Below are positions 43,361-55,619 of a stretch of DNA of 64,000 nucleotides, piece by piece; the first letter of the stretch is position 1, and the number at the start of each line of letters is the position of its first letter. The notes beneath the pieces are model-generated. The model worked only from the letters and a program-made list of their open reading frames with translations. It was not told the origin of the DNA and ran no database searches. Origin of the DNA: Heterobilharzia americana (Eukaryota; Platyhelminthes; Trematoda; Strigeidida; Schistosomatidae); the NCBI GenBank assembly GCA_944470555.2, contig OX104134.1:115872701-115936700 (forward strand), in the 5' to 3' direction. A program made the translations under genes and the position numbers.

Positions 43361-45420
43361 TCCACATTTGTTCTCACCCGCAGGTTTTAATGCACTAACT
43401 AACGTTTTAAATAATCATTATGCCTTGTTGTATCTCTTATCGATGGCTGGGGACAATGAATCTCCCGCGCAGGGGCCCGTAAATGTCTGGACCGGCGGAA
43501 AATCTACTGGTTCACCCTCGTGGAAGCCCAGTGGAGGAAACAAAGTCAAACAATCGTCATCAGCTTAACTGAAAATATAACCGACGATGTGCCAGACATC
43601 CGAGGGGACCTAGCACCGAATGTGCACGATCACCCCGAAACCTCCCTCATCAAAAGCATTACACTCACTGACCAACAGAAAGTGAGAGGGCCATCCAGGA
43701 TGTGCATTTTAGTGGCCGTAAGCCCGTGCAAACGCTTCTTCAGATGAAGCAATCGGTTTCAGACTTCAAAATTGTTGCAGAGATTGCCGCATATGGAGCA
43801 AGGAATTCAGGCGCCCTTTCATAGGGCCCCCTTGATTGAGCTGGTAGGGCAGATAACGGGGGAGTAGACGCTCTTAGGACCAACAGGCGTATTTCAGCTG
43901 CAACATCTACCAACACTGGTTCACACAAAGACCTATGCTCTCCCTTAACAAGTAGACCGTCGAGTTTCGACGCTGTGGCCCACATCACCAAACTGTGGCG
44001 AGTTGTACGGCATTCAGAAGTAGATGAGAACCAGTTATTCATTCTGTAACCTGACGTCTCGTCAGTGCAGCGGCGTTCCGAACCGGGTTGTGCTGGTACC
44101 ACAGATGTTGTGGAGCCAACCCCCAAAGCTGTACTGCATCTTGCACCTTCGAGGTTGAAGAAGAGGAAAACGTCTGAGTCGGCGCGCGGCGGTGACGAAT
44201 GTAGATGGTAAACCACTTCCCTGTCGTCCCTTCGGTTTCACAGAACGACACTGAAACTCGCTTCCTGGCTGACACCGGGGCAGGAGGCAGCACCATCCTA
44301 CGACGACTGAACAGAGCCTATGAACCACGTCTCTACAGATTCGTGTCACCGACGGTTAGCTGGTCACGACTTATGGAGGGAGATTCCTTGACGTCAACCT
44401 TGAACCTCGTCATCCTATTGGGTGAATTTTCACTTCGGCTGATGTGCCATTAGCATCATCGGTATGGGTCTCTTACAGCACTGTCAGCTGCTGGTAGATT
44501 CTGACGGGCATTGGTTGATTACTTCTGTTACAAGGCTGTCTTCCTGGTACTTTCACACTAGAGTCCTCTCTCAGCTGAGAGCACTGCATGGAGGACACTT
44601 TCAGCCCTTGAGCGTCTACTACCCAACCACTTCCTGAGATTTTGTGGTCAAATCATGTGTGGCTTTTAAAGTCTGTCGTCCTAGGATGATGATTGATTCA
44701 GTGTGATTGTTTAGCCAGCACTGAAGGCCAGCCATCACCAGGTTTTTACCGATAAAGAAGCAAAACTTCAGATCCTCAAGTCCTTGATCTTTCTAGTTGA
44801 AGAGCCGCAAAGGACTATTGACTGTGGGACACGGCAAGGAAAGATACTTGTTCTTCCCTCAGTCTTTCAGTCATGAGACGCGAATAATGAGAGGCAAGTT
44901 CTTTAGTGTTTTCGGTCTCCCCCCGTTACTTGAGCCATAACTCGCTTTACTCATAAACCACGGAGCCGAAGGCATCCTGTACTACAGCAGCACGAAGTCT
45001 GGTGGATCACATTCTTGCTAACCTGTTTACGACTAAGTTCTGCCAGCTATAGAATTCCATTTCCCCTTCTGCTGACAGTATCTACGGGAGTCCGTATGCT
45101 TAATTAGAATTCAGTGGTGTAAATACTGACTGCACTCAAAAATCTTCCTGAAGTACTTCTAATATTCACTTTTTGATCACACAGATTCCCTGATCTATGT
45201 TACAGTTTTCCGGTGTTTTGCAACCCTGAGGGCGAAAGCTGTACGCATTTCAACTGGCCTGTCGTCGTAAAATATCTCCGTTTTCGGTCTCCCAGCTTAT
45301 CCTTCTGTTTTTTTTCCATCACATTAAAATATGGACAGCAGCATCTAAGGCAGCGTACTGTGGAGCGCCTCCACATGATCTACTGGGGTTTGGGCCCAGG
45401 AAAGCTGTAAACGGTTCGGT
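43361..45420 (+). mobile_element. Decayed Gypsy element with Gag knuckle and protease
   Basis: Plus strand. At 44091-44147 the frame gives C-x2-H-x9-C-x3-C, exactly the spacing of the Gag knuckle in the intact element at 55700. In the same frame, 44205-44453 (82 residues) holds ETRFLADTGAGGSTI, the aspartic protease DTG box. Stops separate the two. Sequence on either side (43361-44080 and 44460-45420) is probably Gag and early Pol but too decayed to read; no RT, RNase H or integrase motif is seen. It belongs to the CsRn1/Boudicca-type Gypsy group by the knuckle. Confidence 0.6.
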
Positions 45421-46330
45421 GTTTAACCTGAAGAACTGCAAGAAGGTGTCTTTGAAAACTATAAGCGATAAAAAATAATCACCCTCCTAAATTTGTGCAG
45501 TAACCGAGGTGTCCGTAGAGGAGCATCTAGAACGAAATGCCGGCAAAATAGTGAATGTTGGTACTAATTCTTGAAGAATAACCGCAAAAGCGAATACAGT
45601 CATGCTCTTCTCATGGATTAAACTTGGTGTCCTCGAGCCCGAACTAGTCATAACGGTCGGTTTGATTCAGATTCGATCGCAATCAGCTGTGTTCAACAAG
45701 GAAGATGCAATGTATAAAAAGCAGGCGCGAAAACACCGTCGAGAAGGCACATAAAAGGGCGGCAAAGACTATTTTCTGAATAAGTGGTAAAACGTCCACG
45801 CAGTGACTCTGAAAAATGGTCACGTTCCCACCAGGTTGCTGAAGAAAGAGAGAGCGTAAAACAGTCGATGTGCATTTATTATGTAACACATGAATAGACT
45901 AACAAAAGTCCGCAGGCAGCTGTGCTAACATAATCGGCATCTTACCTAGCGTGTAGGTATTGATGATGAGAAGCAAATAAAAAGGACCGAGTCAATTAGG
46001 AATGCATTCGAAAGAGCCATACATTTCAGAGGAATAAAAACGAAGTGATGTTTGCGACGGGGGTTGTACTACTTATTTGGATAAAATGTTTATGCTAGGG
46101 TTCAGGGAAGAACTATAGGGAAAATGAATGTGTGGTGCCACAAGCCCCATCTGGAGGAATTCATTAACTTCAAGCAGTGCTTTGTGCACCGCTAGGGGGT
46201 CGGATATATGTTACTAGAGCATAATATGGTCCATAACCCTATCCTTTCCAATCGAAAACGCTTAGGCTAAAAGTGAAAACAACACATCTTCAGAGTAGCA
46301 AATGAGCGAATACGCACGATGGCTCTCGTC
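45421..46330. other. Unassigned stretch
   Basis: Minus-strand frame 45683-45889 (68 residues, hydrophobic) shows no known domain. No repeat landmark. It lies between the decayed Gypsy element and the 3' end of a CR1-type element. Confidence 0.3.
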
Positions 46331-46470
46331 AGCTCAATTTGAGCTAGGATGTAGAAACTGTGAAACTTCGTTTCACATTCAGATTTATTATTTGAGGACG
46401 GGAGGCTGCGAGCCTACGTTAACCGTTTTCCAGTAGATTTCCGTGCTTGTCAAATCCCATTTTGAACGAA

Positions 46471-46989
46471 TCAGTCGATGATGTGGACGTCACTTCCCCT
46501 GAGAGTCGGTTCCAGGCGTTGACTACTCAACACGAGAATCAGTACTATGTTCGTTCTCTGCTTTTGTAGCCTCCCACTGTGTCCTCTGAGGTGTTCTGAC
46601 CTAGTGGGAATGAAAAGAGAAGATAGATCAGATCCGAAGTCATTTCTTAGAATCTTGTATAGCATAATTAGGTCTCCCCTCTGTCTGCGATAGGATAAAG
46701 CGAAAAGGTTCAGCTCCTTAAGTCGATCTCCATAGGTGAGCCCAGCAATCGCAGGGATCATACGAGTGGCTGCCCTCTGAACTCTTTCTAGAAAGTCTGC
46801 GTCACCTTTCAGACAAGGATTTGCCGCCTGTGTAAAGTTTTCTAATTTAGACCTAAGTAAAGATGCGTGTAAGATGGTGAACATGTCACTACTTATTTTC
46901 GTAAATGTTCCACGTAATGCCCAGAGAGTCCTAAAACTCTGAGCTGCTACCAAACGACAGTGTGCAGTGGTTTTGAAGTCATAACTCAC
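46471..46989 (-). pseudogene. CR1-type ORF2 C-terminal domain
   Basis: A 172-residue frame with AAQSFRTLWALRGTF (about 15-29), DADFLERVQRAATRMIPAI (about 63-81), LNLFALSYRRQRGDLIMLY (about 93-111) and RSEHLRGHSGRLQKQR (about 130-145). All are motifs of the CR1-type connection domain, and all occur at the same places in the 57254-58294 frame. The last 20 residues diverge from the WN-x-LP motif, probably by frameshift. Confidence 0.8.
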
Positions 46990-47101
46990 TGTGACTCCTA
47001 GGTCATTGTGAGTCAGTACTGACGGTAGAGGAGTCCCACCAATATCGTGGGTGTTGTCCCAAGTGCATTCTCACACATCCACCCGCATTTATAAGCATCA
47101 G

Positions 47102-48110
47102 TCACTTCTCTGACCAGGTAAACAAGCTGTTTAGGTCTGCCTGAAGCGCACGTATATCCTCATCTTTTCTAATTTCCAGCCAGATTTTTACATCATCAGC
47201 GTAGAGAACTGTTGGGGATTTCGTGATATTTGGCAGCTCATTTACATTTAGGAGAAAAAGCAAGGGACTCAGGACTGTGTCTTGCAACACTCCACTCTCT
47301 ACTGACTTCTAAGAGAAGAGCTGAGAACTGATCCTTACTCTTTGTCTCCTACCAACGAGGAACTCTCTTATCCATGCAACCAGACTGCCAGATTCCAAAA
47401 CTTTGCAGTTTCCCGAGCAACCTGGAATGAGGTACTTTGTTGAAGGCCTCACTAAAGTCAATGAAAATGATATCTACAGGTATCCTATCATTTTTAGACT
47501 TAACCCAACTCTCTGACTGTAAGGAGGTTCGTCAAGCAAGAGAAATTCCTACGAAAGCCATGCTGCGAACGAGACAATGGTGTTGCTCTCTAGGTGGACT
47601 ATGATAGCTTTCTTGATTACTCTTTCTAGGATTTTTATTACAATGCTAGTCAAACTTATCGGTCTGTAATTTGATGGGAGCTGCCTAGAACCTGTCTTGT
47701 GGACAGGTGTAATTATGGAATCCTTCCAGTCATAGGAGAGTACGCCTTCACTGAGAGAGTCTGAATATAGTAGTCAATGGGTCGGCTACATAGAGTGCAG
47801 CTCTCTGAGCAGCCTTGGGTGCAGCTAATCCGGTCCCGTTGATTTTTCCACATAGAGAGTACTTAATGTCCGAAACACATCATTGCGATCTATATCCACA
47901 GAGTTTGTTCTGTCGGATGTCAATGCACCTACCGTTGAATAAGTGTCCACAGAAGATTCCTGTGTGAAGACCTCAGCAAAATATCCAGCCATTGCTTCTG
48001 CTTTTCCCTATCGTCTTCAATCAACCAGTCAGTTGCTGTTCCACTGATTGGGGTGGGTATATCACAACACATCTTAGTTCTATAGTTCGTATAGGAAAAT
48101 AGTCCCTTAG
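47102..48110 (-). pseudogene. CR1-type reverse transcriptase remnant
   Basis: Pieces in shifting frames: KSTGPD (about 47840), LPSNYRPISLTSIVIKILERVI (about 47690-47610), and frame 47102-47290 with SPLLFLLNVNELP and TVLYADDVKIW, which retains both catalytic aspartates of YADD. Similar in sequence to the element at 57254-58294, so the two belong to related subfamilies. Confidence 0.75.
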
Positions 48111-48415
48111 GATGTTACAGTGAAGCCTGGTCAAGACGTGTTTCAAAGCATGTTCGAAACCAATGGATAGCAACGATATATTTATTTCGGTTTTCTTCGT
48201 AATGCTGCATCACTTGGGGAGTACCGAAGGGGTTGACAAGACTCCAACACTTTTTCCTACTTCGTAGCAAGACTCGGGTTTCGTGGTTTGTCCGCGGAGG
48301 ACAACTTTTCTGTCCCCTCGGAACAGTCTACGGAATGAAAGGGTTGGATCACTCGTGCATATAACTGTTCGAAAGAGCACCACGGACCTTCAACTGAGGC
48401 TTCTGGAATGACTGC

Positions 48416-49111
48416 TCAGTCCTCCAAAAGGGCTGCCAAGTTAATAGCTTCCATATTGGCTTTCCATATGTTGGGTCTAGCTGAGGCATCGCTCTCGTAC
48501 AAGAAGTCTGCTGTGAGTCTGAAGATGATCATAGCGTGATCAATTTTATCAAGGAGTTCTAGGTGCTGGATGTAGCATGCACCATCTGTGTGTGAGAATA
48601 CCAATGGAGCATGCTGATGATCATACCTGGTTGCTGTCTTAATGTGCTGTATGCGGGCTAAGGAAATTGATGTTTCCACTAACCTGTGATCAAACGATTT
48701 GCATGATGTTTCTGTTGTTAGTCCATTCCAGTCAGCTGATAGTGCGTTAATGTCTTCTACAACTGGGCGTCGGCATTTACCTGTCCAGAGGATCAGCTTA
48801 TTCAGAAGGAAGTCTGCTGCCTCACATTCAGGGCTTTGATATACTACGAATACGTTAACGTCTTATCCCTTGGATTTCGGTCGGCAGCACAGCATTTCAC
48901 ACCTCCCACTTTCATGTGCAACCGTTTCTACGGTTTTTACAGCTAAGGTATTCTTACCATAAAGGATGACACCACCACCTTTGCATTCTAACCTGTCACT
49001 CCTAAAACGGATGAGTCTTCGTAAGTGTGTTTCACAGTCACTGATCGAAGAAGTGAGCCAAGTTTCTGAGATAGCAATGACGTCAGGACTTGCTGGCATT
49101 ACTGAGCTCAA
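48416..49111 (-). pseudogene. CR1-type endonuclease remnant
   Basis: Frame 48863-49111 (82 residues) starts with PDVIAISETWLTSSISD, the intact catalytic SETWL box, then GGGVILYGK. Frame 48416-48679 (87 residues) holds the later endonuclease with DKIDHAMIIFRLTADF, where SDHA reads IDHA. The GDFN segment in between is lost in stops and frameshifts. Confidence 0.75.
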
Positions 49112-49269
49112 TTTTTTTGTTTGAGAGACTGCGTAGACTTGAGTGCAAGAAACTACTCAAATGCGTCTCCGTCCTATCCATAAAGGCTTCAGCATCATTT
49201 GCTGCCGAAACCTCACTACACGAAAACCCACCACTTTCAGATCTTGCTCTCCTGCTGCTAATCTGGATC

Positions 49270-50232
49270 TTAGTCCTGTTTCTGCTCCTCGTTTTTGATT
49301 CGATCAGCAAGAGCCAAATCCTTTTGCATTAACACTCCAGATCCTTGAAGTATATGGGCGTTCTCCAGAATCTGATCCCTCTCATTTGTTGACTTGAACA
49401 TGACTTTAAGCAGCCGAAACTTGTTTTCAATAATGACTGTCTTCTGTTTGCCTACTCTCCATACCTTGAGCAGAGTGACTCCTGTCATGTTTTCCGGTAA
49501 AAGCTGGTTTATCGAACTTTGTACCTTGCCTAGGTCATGTCCGAAAAGTTTACGTGGTTCCGAGTCTCTGCCTTTCTCCACTCTGTGGAAGATAACAGAC
49601 CTATCAAGGAGCCATACTTTATATTTGCTCTGTGGAGTGATAATAGCTGGTTCGGTGACCATTATTGGCTTCCTGGCATGGCGTTTAGACCTGACTACTT
49701 GCTACTTCTCAGAGTCGAGTATGCAAAGCTTACTAAAGCCTAGTCCAGTGGCCTTGATGCCGACAGCCTCAGAACGGACTTGAACCCCATTCTATCTATT
49801 TTTCGCCAATGATCGGGTCTTCGAACGGAGTATGACCTGCGGTCTGCATGGTTCTGTTGTTGGCACTGAGAGTGCTTCACTCCCGCTTCTTTCATCTGAA
49901 GCAGACATAGTCTTACGGTCGGTAGTTTTCACAATGGGTTTGCCAGCTATGAGAATGCGAGAACTAGAAGATACTCACTTCACCCTGCTTGGTGTAGTTT
50001 TTTCTGAGTCTCTGTCAGTAAATGTAGTAGGTAATCTACGCTCCCGACTTACAGCTTGTTGTGGGAAGTTCTTAAAATTTTGCACAGCAATCTGTGTGTC
50101 AATGGATGCTGTATCGTTATCACTATCACAGTTATCCACTTTGACTTTCAACGGTGATTTCTTAGTTATGGTATTTCGGAGTGACTTGCTTCTTCTTCCA
50201 GTGTGCGAATGTTCGGGCAGCACAACATGCAA
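49270..50232 (-). pseudogene. ORF1 central and C-terminal part
   Basis: Frame 49975-50232 is basic and S/T-rich. Frame 49270-49662 (130 residues) gives RSVIFHRVEKGRDSEPRKL, then LLKVWRVGKQKTVIIENKFRLLKV and KSTNERDQILENA. This resembles the RRM-like RNA-binding region of CR1-type ORF1, with a conserved beta-strand pattern (V-I-F-x-V, then R-L-L-K-V). It is separated from the finger by a frameshift. Confidence 0.6.
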
Positions 50233-50351
50233 AGCCAGACACTTCTTGCTTTGCTGTACCTCTTACATGCTGAGGGTGTGAGGCTTGTGCTACTGTCATG
50301 GAACCAACTCTTACATTCGCTACACTGCATACGAGAGGCAGTGGCACCCAA
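50166..50351 (-). pseudogene. ORF1 PHD-like zinc finger
   Basis: A 61-residue frame. Residues 9-45 contain C-x2-C (CSEC), then W-x-H, C, and a closing W-x-C-x2-C (WLCMLC) arrangement, resembling a PHD finger: two metal-ligand pairs, an aromatic W before a histidine and a W two residues before the last pair. PHD fingers occur in ORF1 of several CR1-like elements, where they may aid ribonucleoprotein assembly or chromatin targeting. The start (ATG near 50351) lies at the expected 5' end of the element. Confidence 0.65.
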
Positions 50352-50390
50352 CCCGGCCTCAGGCGTTTTTACTGCCTTTTTGGCCTAGCA

Positions 50391-51090
50391 CGTAGCAGAA
50401 AATACAGAAATTCGCCCATCAAAAGTTTCTACCTCACTTTATTCGAATAATATTCCGATTAGAGAAAGAAATGCAACAGCGTTTGGTGTAACGACAAAAA
50501 ATGCCAAGAATCTGCCTGAATGTAAGAAGTTACTTTTCAAACAGCCTTCTATTTTCATGAGGAATTCGTTTCAGTCCCTTGTACTGTTGTTTTCAAAAAG
50601 AATACAGGTGCCTACACAGAGTCGTGCAATGCAGCTGGCCTGTACTAAAGAATCCATCCGTCAGAGTAACCTTGTAATCCATTCCGGAAGCTGCTGAAAT
50701 GCCCAATTAAACTGTTGAATTCAATCAGGGAGTTAGTTTTTCATACAAAAGAAGTAGGTAGCTGATTGTCTTAACAACTCTCGAAGTTCTTTGAAGCCGT
50801 TCTCTGACGTGTTTTTCTACCTCTCGATTTGCTTTCAAAACTCTTGCAAGAGCTGTGACCAGTCCGAGCAAAGAACATCTCTATTAGCATCTTCGGAGAA
50901 ACCGGGGTGGAATCATTTTTCGTTGCCACAAATGAAGCTCAAAACACTGATACAGGTTGATAGTTGACAATTCTATTACACCGAAGACTGAAGGTTTGGA
51001 AGTCCTACTTCCAATTATAAGGGATTAAGTAGTCAGTAATGATTGAATGAAATGAATGGAATAGGGTTAGGACTCTGTTTGAAGAGGTAA
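50391..51090. other. Unassigned stretch
   Basis: No domain recognised in six frames. It may include 5' sequence of the plus-strand CR1-type element that becomes readable from about 51260. Confidence 0.3.
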
Positions 51091-51677
51091 ATACGTTATA
51101 CACTCCATGTTAGACTCTGCGACGATCCTGGTATCGCCCTCCGTGGTTTAATAAAAGCATTAAGAAACCATTAAGGTGGAGGAGACGTTTATAGGACTTG
51201 CTTCTAGAAACTGGACTGGAAACATTCATGGCTGGGGCTGTAAAGTCCGCAATCTTTGCTAAACTTTGATTGTAGAGTCTCGAGTGTCCTACGAGGAACA
51301 GCTTCTGAGGGATTGCCAAAATTATCCTAAAAGACTATTCGCACGCATTAGGAGAACTAAAAAATGTGTAATTCTCTCTGTGGCCACGGATGAAAAGTAA
51401 GATAGTTTGGCGGGATCATATCTGTCCAAAGCTGAATGTTCATCGAATTACTTTGGTGAAATCTACTGTGTGGATCATGATGATGGGTGCTCACCAGTGG
51501 TGTCAGCACTGTTCCAATAATGGATACTGTGTTCACAACAAAGGAGAGAGTCTTATAGCTGCTCATCGATCTTAAACCTGTAAACTCTGCGGGTCCTGCT
51601 CAGTTTTGTCGCAGACTTCCGTCTTCGCTAGCAGATGTTATTACTGAGCCAAACACGGATCTTTCCAATATATCTCT
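51090..51677 (+). mobile_element. CR1-type element, left part (5' of Gypsy insertion)
   Basis: The plus strand gives SYEEQLLRDCQNYPKRLFAR (about 51280-51340), the linker before RT, then SNYFGEIYCVDHDDGCSPVV and a KPVNSAGPAQFCRRLPSSL piece (about 51574-51630), which is the K-x-PGPD-x-P motif with changes. It stops at 51677, exactly where the Gypsy element begins. The missing remainder is at 56927-58294. Removing the Gypsy element and one copy of the 5 bp duplication restores a continuous frame. Confidence 0.85.
51673..51677 (+). repeat. Target-site duplication, left copy
   Basis: tctct directly before the Gypsy element, repeated at 56927-56931 directly after it. A 5 bp duplication is normal for Gypsy integrases. 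Confidence 0.9.
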
Positions 51678-52019
51678 TTAGGATTTGTCCTGGTGCGAAC
51701 TTGACAGACGCAAAGACCAATCACTAATTATTCGAACTTGTTATATACCCACGAATACGAGACCAAGGAAGAACACGATAGCGTAGTCGGATGGAATAGT
51801 ATATTTGGATGGTTATGCCAAAATACCGATGCGTTCCAACTAACTGGCTAGAGAGTCGAATACGAGCAATGCAACGTAACACGACAGCGTGCCAAATGGC
51901 GAGGATGCTTGACCGGATGCCTTCAGCTTAGCGAGTCCAGTTAAACTATCAAGGTCAGCATCAATGTCGAAGTCGTCAAACCCTAGGCTATTGATTTTGG
52001 GGAAGTGTATGACGCTACA
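51678..52019 (-). repeat. 3' LTR
   Basis: 342 bases, reading TGTAGC at its 5' end on the minus strand and ending ATCCTAA. I found no difference from the 5' LTR at 56585-56926 on reading both. Confidence 0.95.
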
Positions 52020-52024
52020 GATCA

Positions 52025-52034
52025 CTCCCCCCCT
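52025..52034 (-). other. Polypurine tract
   Basis: AGGGGGGGAG on the minus strand, 5 bases before the 3' LTR, the usual position of the plus-strand primer in Gypsy elements. Confidence 0.75.
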
Positions 52035-52487
52035 AGTGGGTTCGTGAGGACCCTAAGACGATACCAGCCGGAAGTAAAAACCCAGTGGTTTCTCCACTGG
52101 TAAAACTCTCCGATGGGCTCACTGCGTGAGGTGGCCCCTGGTTGTCTGAACCTTATTCTAGGGTGTCGTGGCGATTAAATAAATAAAATACAATAAATGA
52201 AATTGTACGTCGGTCGCGGTCATCTGTTCCTTTCGACGTTCCGTCCAGTGCTCGTTGCACCTGGAATATAAATAAAAGTCTTTAATACCACGAAAACGTT
52301 GCGTAAAAATGGGAATTATTTATATATAAACGTGTCGAAAAAGAAAAATTTACGCTTATCTTCGCCGTTTTTTTAGTTTTTATTACATGGTAAATAAAAA
52401 TTGATATAAAAAGGCAAAGTGTACGAGGGTTTGTGCCGGTAAATAAGAAAAATAGTGCCTCGAAAAAAATGGTTGGCACACACATAG
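52035..52487 (-). other. Gypsy 3' untranslated region with hairpin
   Basis: About 450 bases between the Pol stop and the polypurine tract, without reading frame. At 52082-52100 a perfect 7 bp hairpin occurs (CCAGTGG, loop TTTCT, CCACTGG). The segment is AT-rich near Pol (52280-52480). No extra gene is seen. Confidence 0.5.
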
Positions 52488-55400
52488 CTAAGTTGAATAT
52501 GACTTCAGGTACTCTGGGAACCTGACGGTTCGACCTGATCGTGTTTTTTGTTGCGCCGCTGGTTGTTGCAGCTGTGCATTACCAGGCACATCGTCGAGAA
52601 TTTCGATAATTGAGTCATCCGTCGGCCGGATGTAGCGAGCTGAAACGTCACTTACAATGGGGTTGCCTTCGAAATAAGCTGGTTTCAAACGGTCGATACT
52701 GACAGTATCTTCGCGTCCGCCTCGCTCAATTACATAGAATTTCTCATGTCGCTTAATCACTTTGAACGGCCCGTCGTAGGGTGGTTCAAGTGGTCGACGA
52801 ACAGCGTCGTGGCGAACAAACACGTGTGATGTCTTCTGTAAACTGGGGTGGACGAAAACATCAGTCGTTTGCGGTCTAATCGGAGAAGGCCTAACTGAAC
52901 GCATTGCGTTTGTAAGCCTAGTCACGTAAGATGCCCTGTCGGAAACATGTTTGAAAGTTGAAGGGGAAACAAACTCACCTGGTAGGCGAAGAGTGGTCCC
53001 ATAGACGAGTTCTGCAGGAGTGCATCCAGCATCAACTTTCAACGCGTTACGAATACCTAGTAGGACTAGAGGCAGAGCCTCGGTCCACTGAGGTATGTTT
53101 GTAGCTGAAAGGGAAGCTTTCAGCTGTCGATGGAAACGCTCTACCATGCCATTTGCTTGTGGATGGTAGGCTGTCGTTCGGAACCGAGTGCAACCTAAAA
53201 GTGCCGTTAGAGCGTGAAATAGTCCGCACTCAAATTGGCGCCCACGGTCGGTTGTGACGTAGGATGGACATCCGAAGTTCGCGATCCATCTTTCGACGAA
53301 AACACGAGCAACTGTTTCGGCAGTAATATCTTTAATGGGTACTGCTTCCGGCCATCGTGTGAAACGATCAACACAGGTGAAAAGGTAGGTACATCCATTA
53401 GATTCTGGTAGGGGTCCTACAATATCTATATGGACGTGGTCGAAACGCATGTCTGGGGCTAGAAATGAGCCTAAAGGGCTTTTCGTGTGTCGCGTGACTT
53501 TACACTTTTGACAAGCTAAGCACGACTGGGCCCACTCCTTAACGTCTTTGTTCATCCCAGGCCAGCAGAAACGTTGTGCGATAAGCCTAATGGTGGCTCG
53601 TACACCTGGATGAGAGAGTTTGTGCAACGTATTGAAGACGTTGCGTCGACAACTCTTCGGAACTATTGGGCGTGGTTGACTAGCAGAGACATCGCACAAA
53701 ATTGCATCCTTGTCTGATCCAACAGGACAAAGTCGCAGTTTGAGAGTTGTGGACGACAACTCATGATGCAGCTCAAGGTCTTCCTTTTGACGCCGAGCTA
53801 GTTCAACGAGATCAATACCCTCGATATAGTTTATCGAAGCTATTCGAGATAGTGCGTCGGCTGCGGAGTTGTTTGCTCCAGAAATGTGGCGGATGTCTGA
53901 CGTGAACTGGGAAATGTAATCCAGCTGTCGCGACTCACGAGGGGAGTATTTGTCAGACGCCGAGCTGAGGGAAAACGTTAACGGTTTGTGGTCTGTGAAA
54001 ATAATGAAATCACGACCTTCCACAGAATGTCGAAAATGGCGTACAGAACAGTACATGGCTAGGAGTTCCCTACCAAATGTACTGTATCTTGTTTCCGCGT
54101 CTTGCAGCCGCCTCGAGAAAAAGGCTAACGGTTGCCACTGGTTGTCAGTCAACTGTTGCAAAACTGCTCCAATTGCTGAATCAGATGCATCAACAGCAAT
54201 ACTCAGAGGAGCATTGGGGTCATGATGCATAAGCATGGTTGCGTTCGAAATGGCTTCCTTGACTTTGGAGAAAGCAAGTCTAGCCGCGTTGTCCAGAGAC
54301 ACGAACTTCGCAGTTCCTCGAAGTAGATCTGTGAGTGGTCTCATGACAGAGGCACAGTTAGGGATAAACCTTCGGTAATAACTTACCAGGCCATTGAAAG
54401 TGCGGAGATGTTTCACAGTGGTCGGCTCTGGATAGTTTGTGATAGCCGCCACTTTATCTCTCAATGGGCGTATACCTTTGTTGTCAATGGTATGCCCAAG
54501 GAAGCTGAGTGATTCAACTCCTATTTCACACTTCTGTAAGTTAACTGTGATGCCATGTTTTTTGAGTCTTTCGAATGCGAGGTCCAAATGTTTAAGGTGT
54601 GTTTCCTTATCTGGACTCGCAATTAGACAGTCATCTATGTAGACATGAACAAAATTCAGACCACGGAAGACGTCGTCCATAAAGCGTTGGAATGTTTGTG
54701 CTGCATTCCGAAGACCAAAAGGCATGCGCAGGAATTCAAACAGGCCAAAAGGAGTAATAATGGCTGTTTTCGCGATATCTTCTGCTGCCATAGGTATCTG
54801 GTTGTACGCTTTGACTAAGTCGATTTTCGAGAAAATGTTCATGCCGCATAAGGTTGCGGTCAAGTCGTAAACGTGGGGTATAGGGTAGCAGTCCGGAGTT
54901 GTTTTGGCGTTAAGCCTTCGGTAATCACCGGTCGGACGCCAGTCGTTGCTATCCTTTTTGGGCACCATGTGCAATGGCGATGCCCAAGGACTGTTCGACG
55001 GTCTGATAATGCCCAGTTCGAGCATATGGTCGAATTCATTTTTCGCCGTTTGCAGCTTATCGGGGGCTAAACGGCGAGCTTTGGATGCCACAGGTGGACC
55101 TGTGGTTGTGACGTGATGCATAACATTGCTGGTTATGCACGGAAGAGTGTGTTTCGGTTGTTGTAACTCTGGATATTTCTCCAGAACTGCCTGGTAGGAC
55201 GCGTCGCCTGATTGTTTAGTCCTAACGATGGCTAAACTCGGACCTACATAGGTGGTGCCGCCAATAGATAACTTTGTGTTGTTATCTATCAGTCGTCGAC
55301 GGCGAGCATCTACGAGTAGATCGTAATGGTTCAGCAAATCTATGCCAATGATAGGCATAGAGACGTCTGCCAGGAGGAAAATCCAGTGAATAGGTTTGCG

Positions 55401-55619
55401 TAAACCTAAGTTGAGGTAGGCATACCGTCTCCCGAATGTCGCGATTGCCTTGCCGTTGGCTGCTTGAAGATTGAAGGATGGGTCGAGATGACGCTCCTTT
55501 GTCGTTGCTGGAAGAACGCTAACTTCTGCGCCGGTGTCGACGAGGTAGCGGACTTTCGTTTTAATGTCGGTGACGTAGAGCAAACGGCTTTTTCCGCCGG
55601 CTACGGTTGCCGTGAGCAC
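52488..55619 (-). CDS. pol: Gypsy Pol polyprotein (PR-RT-RNase H-integrase)
   Basis: A 1043-residue frame without stops; it is open up to 55655 and its first codon at 55619 is GTG, so it is probably read by -1 frameshifting from Gag. Protease: [13 protein letters not shown] (residues 25-37). [23 protein letters not shown] (about 297-317) and VYIDD (326-330, YIDD instead of YVDD). RNase H: AVDASD (475-480), FTDHKPL (541-547). Integrase: zinc finger H666, H670, C700, C703; D732, D791 and E827 with the usual 35-residue D-E spacing; a GPF box at 950-952. The C-terminus ends in a basic tail. All key catalytic residues that I can check are present. It makes the enzymes for reverse transcription in Gag particles and integration in the nucleus. 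Confidence 0.95.
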   Translation of the reverse strand: MLTATVAGGKSRLLYVTDIKTKVRYLVDTGAEVSVLPATTKERHLDPSFNLQAANGKAIATFGRRYAYLNLGLRKPIHWIFLLADVSMPIIGIDLLNHYDLLVDARRRRLIDNNTKLSIGGTTYVGPSLAIVRTKQSGDASYQAVLEKYPELQQPKHTLPCITSNVMHHVTTTGPPVASKARRLAPDKLQTAKNEFDHMLELGIIRPSNSPWASPLHMVPKKDSNDWRPTGDYRRLNAKTTPDCYPIPHVYDLTATLCGMNIFSKIDLVKAYNQIPMAAEDIAKTAIITPFGLFEFLRMPFGLRNAAQTFQRFMDDVFRGLNFVHVYIDDCLIASPDKETHLKHLDLAFERLKKHGITVNLQKCEIGVESLSFLGHTIDNKGIRPLRDKVAAITNYPEPTTVKHLRTFNGLVSYYRRFIPNCASVMRPLTDLLRGTAKFVSLDNAARLAFSKVKEAISNATMLMHHDPNAPLSIAVDASDSAIGAVLQQLTDNQWQPLAFFSRRLQDAETRYSTFGRELLAMYCSVRHFRHSVEGRDFIIFTDHKPLTFSLSSASDKYSPRESRQLDYISQFTSDIRHISGANNSAADALSRIASINYIEGIDLVELARRQKEDLELHHELSSTTLKLRLCPVGSDKDAILCDVSASQPRPIVPKSCRRNVFNTLHKLSHPGVRATIRLIAQRFCWPGMNKDVKEWAQSCLACQKCKVTRHTKSPLGSFLAPDMRFDHVHIDIVGPLPESNGCTYLFTCVDRFTRWPEAVPIKDITAETVARVFVERWIANFGCPSYVTTDRGRQFECGLFHALTALLGCTRFRTTAYHPQANGMVERFHRQLKASLSATNIPQWTEALPLVLLGIRNALKVDAGCTPAELVYGTTLRLPGEFVSPSTFKHVSDRASYVTRLTNAMRSVRPSPIRPQTTDVFVHPSLQKTSHVFVRHDAVRRPLEPPYDGPFKVIKRHEKFYVIERGGREDTVSIDRLKPAYFEGNPIVSDVSARYIRPTDDSIIEILDDVPGNAQLQQPAAQQKTRSGRTVRFPEYLKSYST

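Larger units (their letters stand above)
46330..50390 (-). mobile_element. CR1-type non-LTR retrotransposon with PHD-like ORF1
   Basis: Minus-strand element with parts in order: ORF1 with a PHD-like zinc finger (50351-50166) and later ORF1 frames (50232-49975, 49662-49270), endonuclease (49111-48416), RT (about 48110-47102) and C-terminal domain (46989-46471). It is almost full length but in at least seven frames. The C-terminal domain and ORF1 are the best preserved. Confidence 0.8.

Noticed and set aside
43740..44216. 158-residue minus-strand frame
   Set aside because: It lies opposite the decayed Gag knuckle and protease on the plus strand. No motif of its own.
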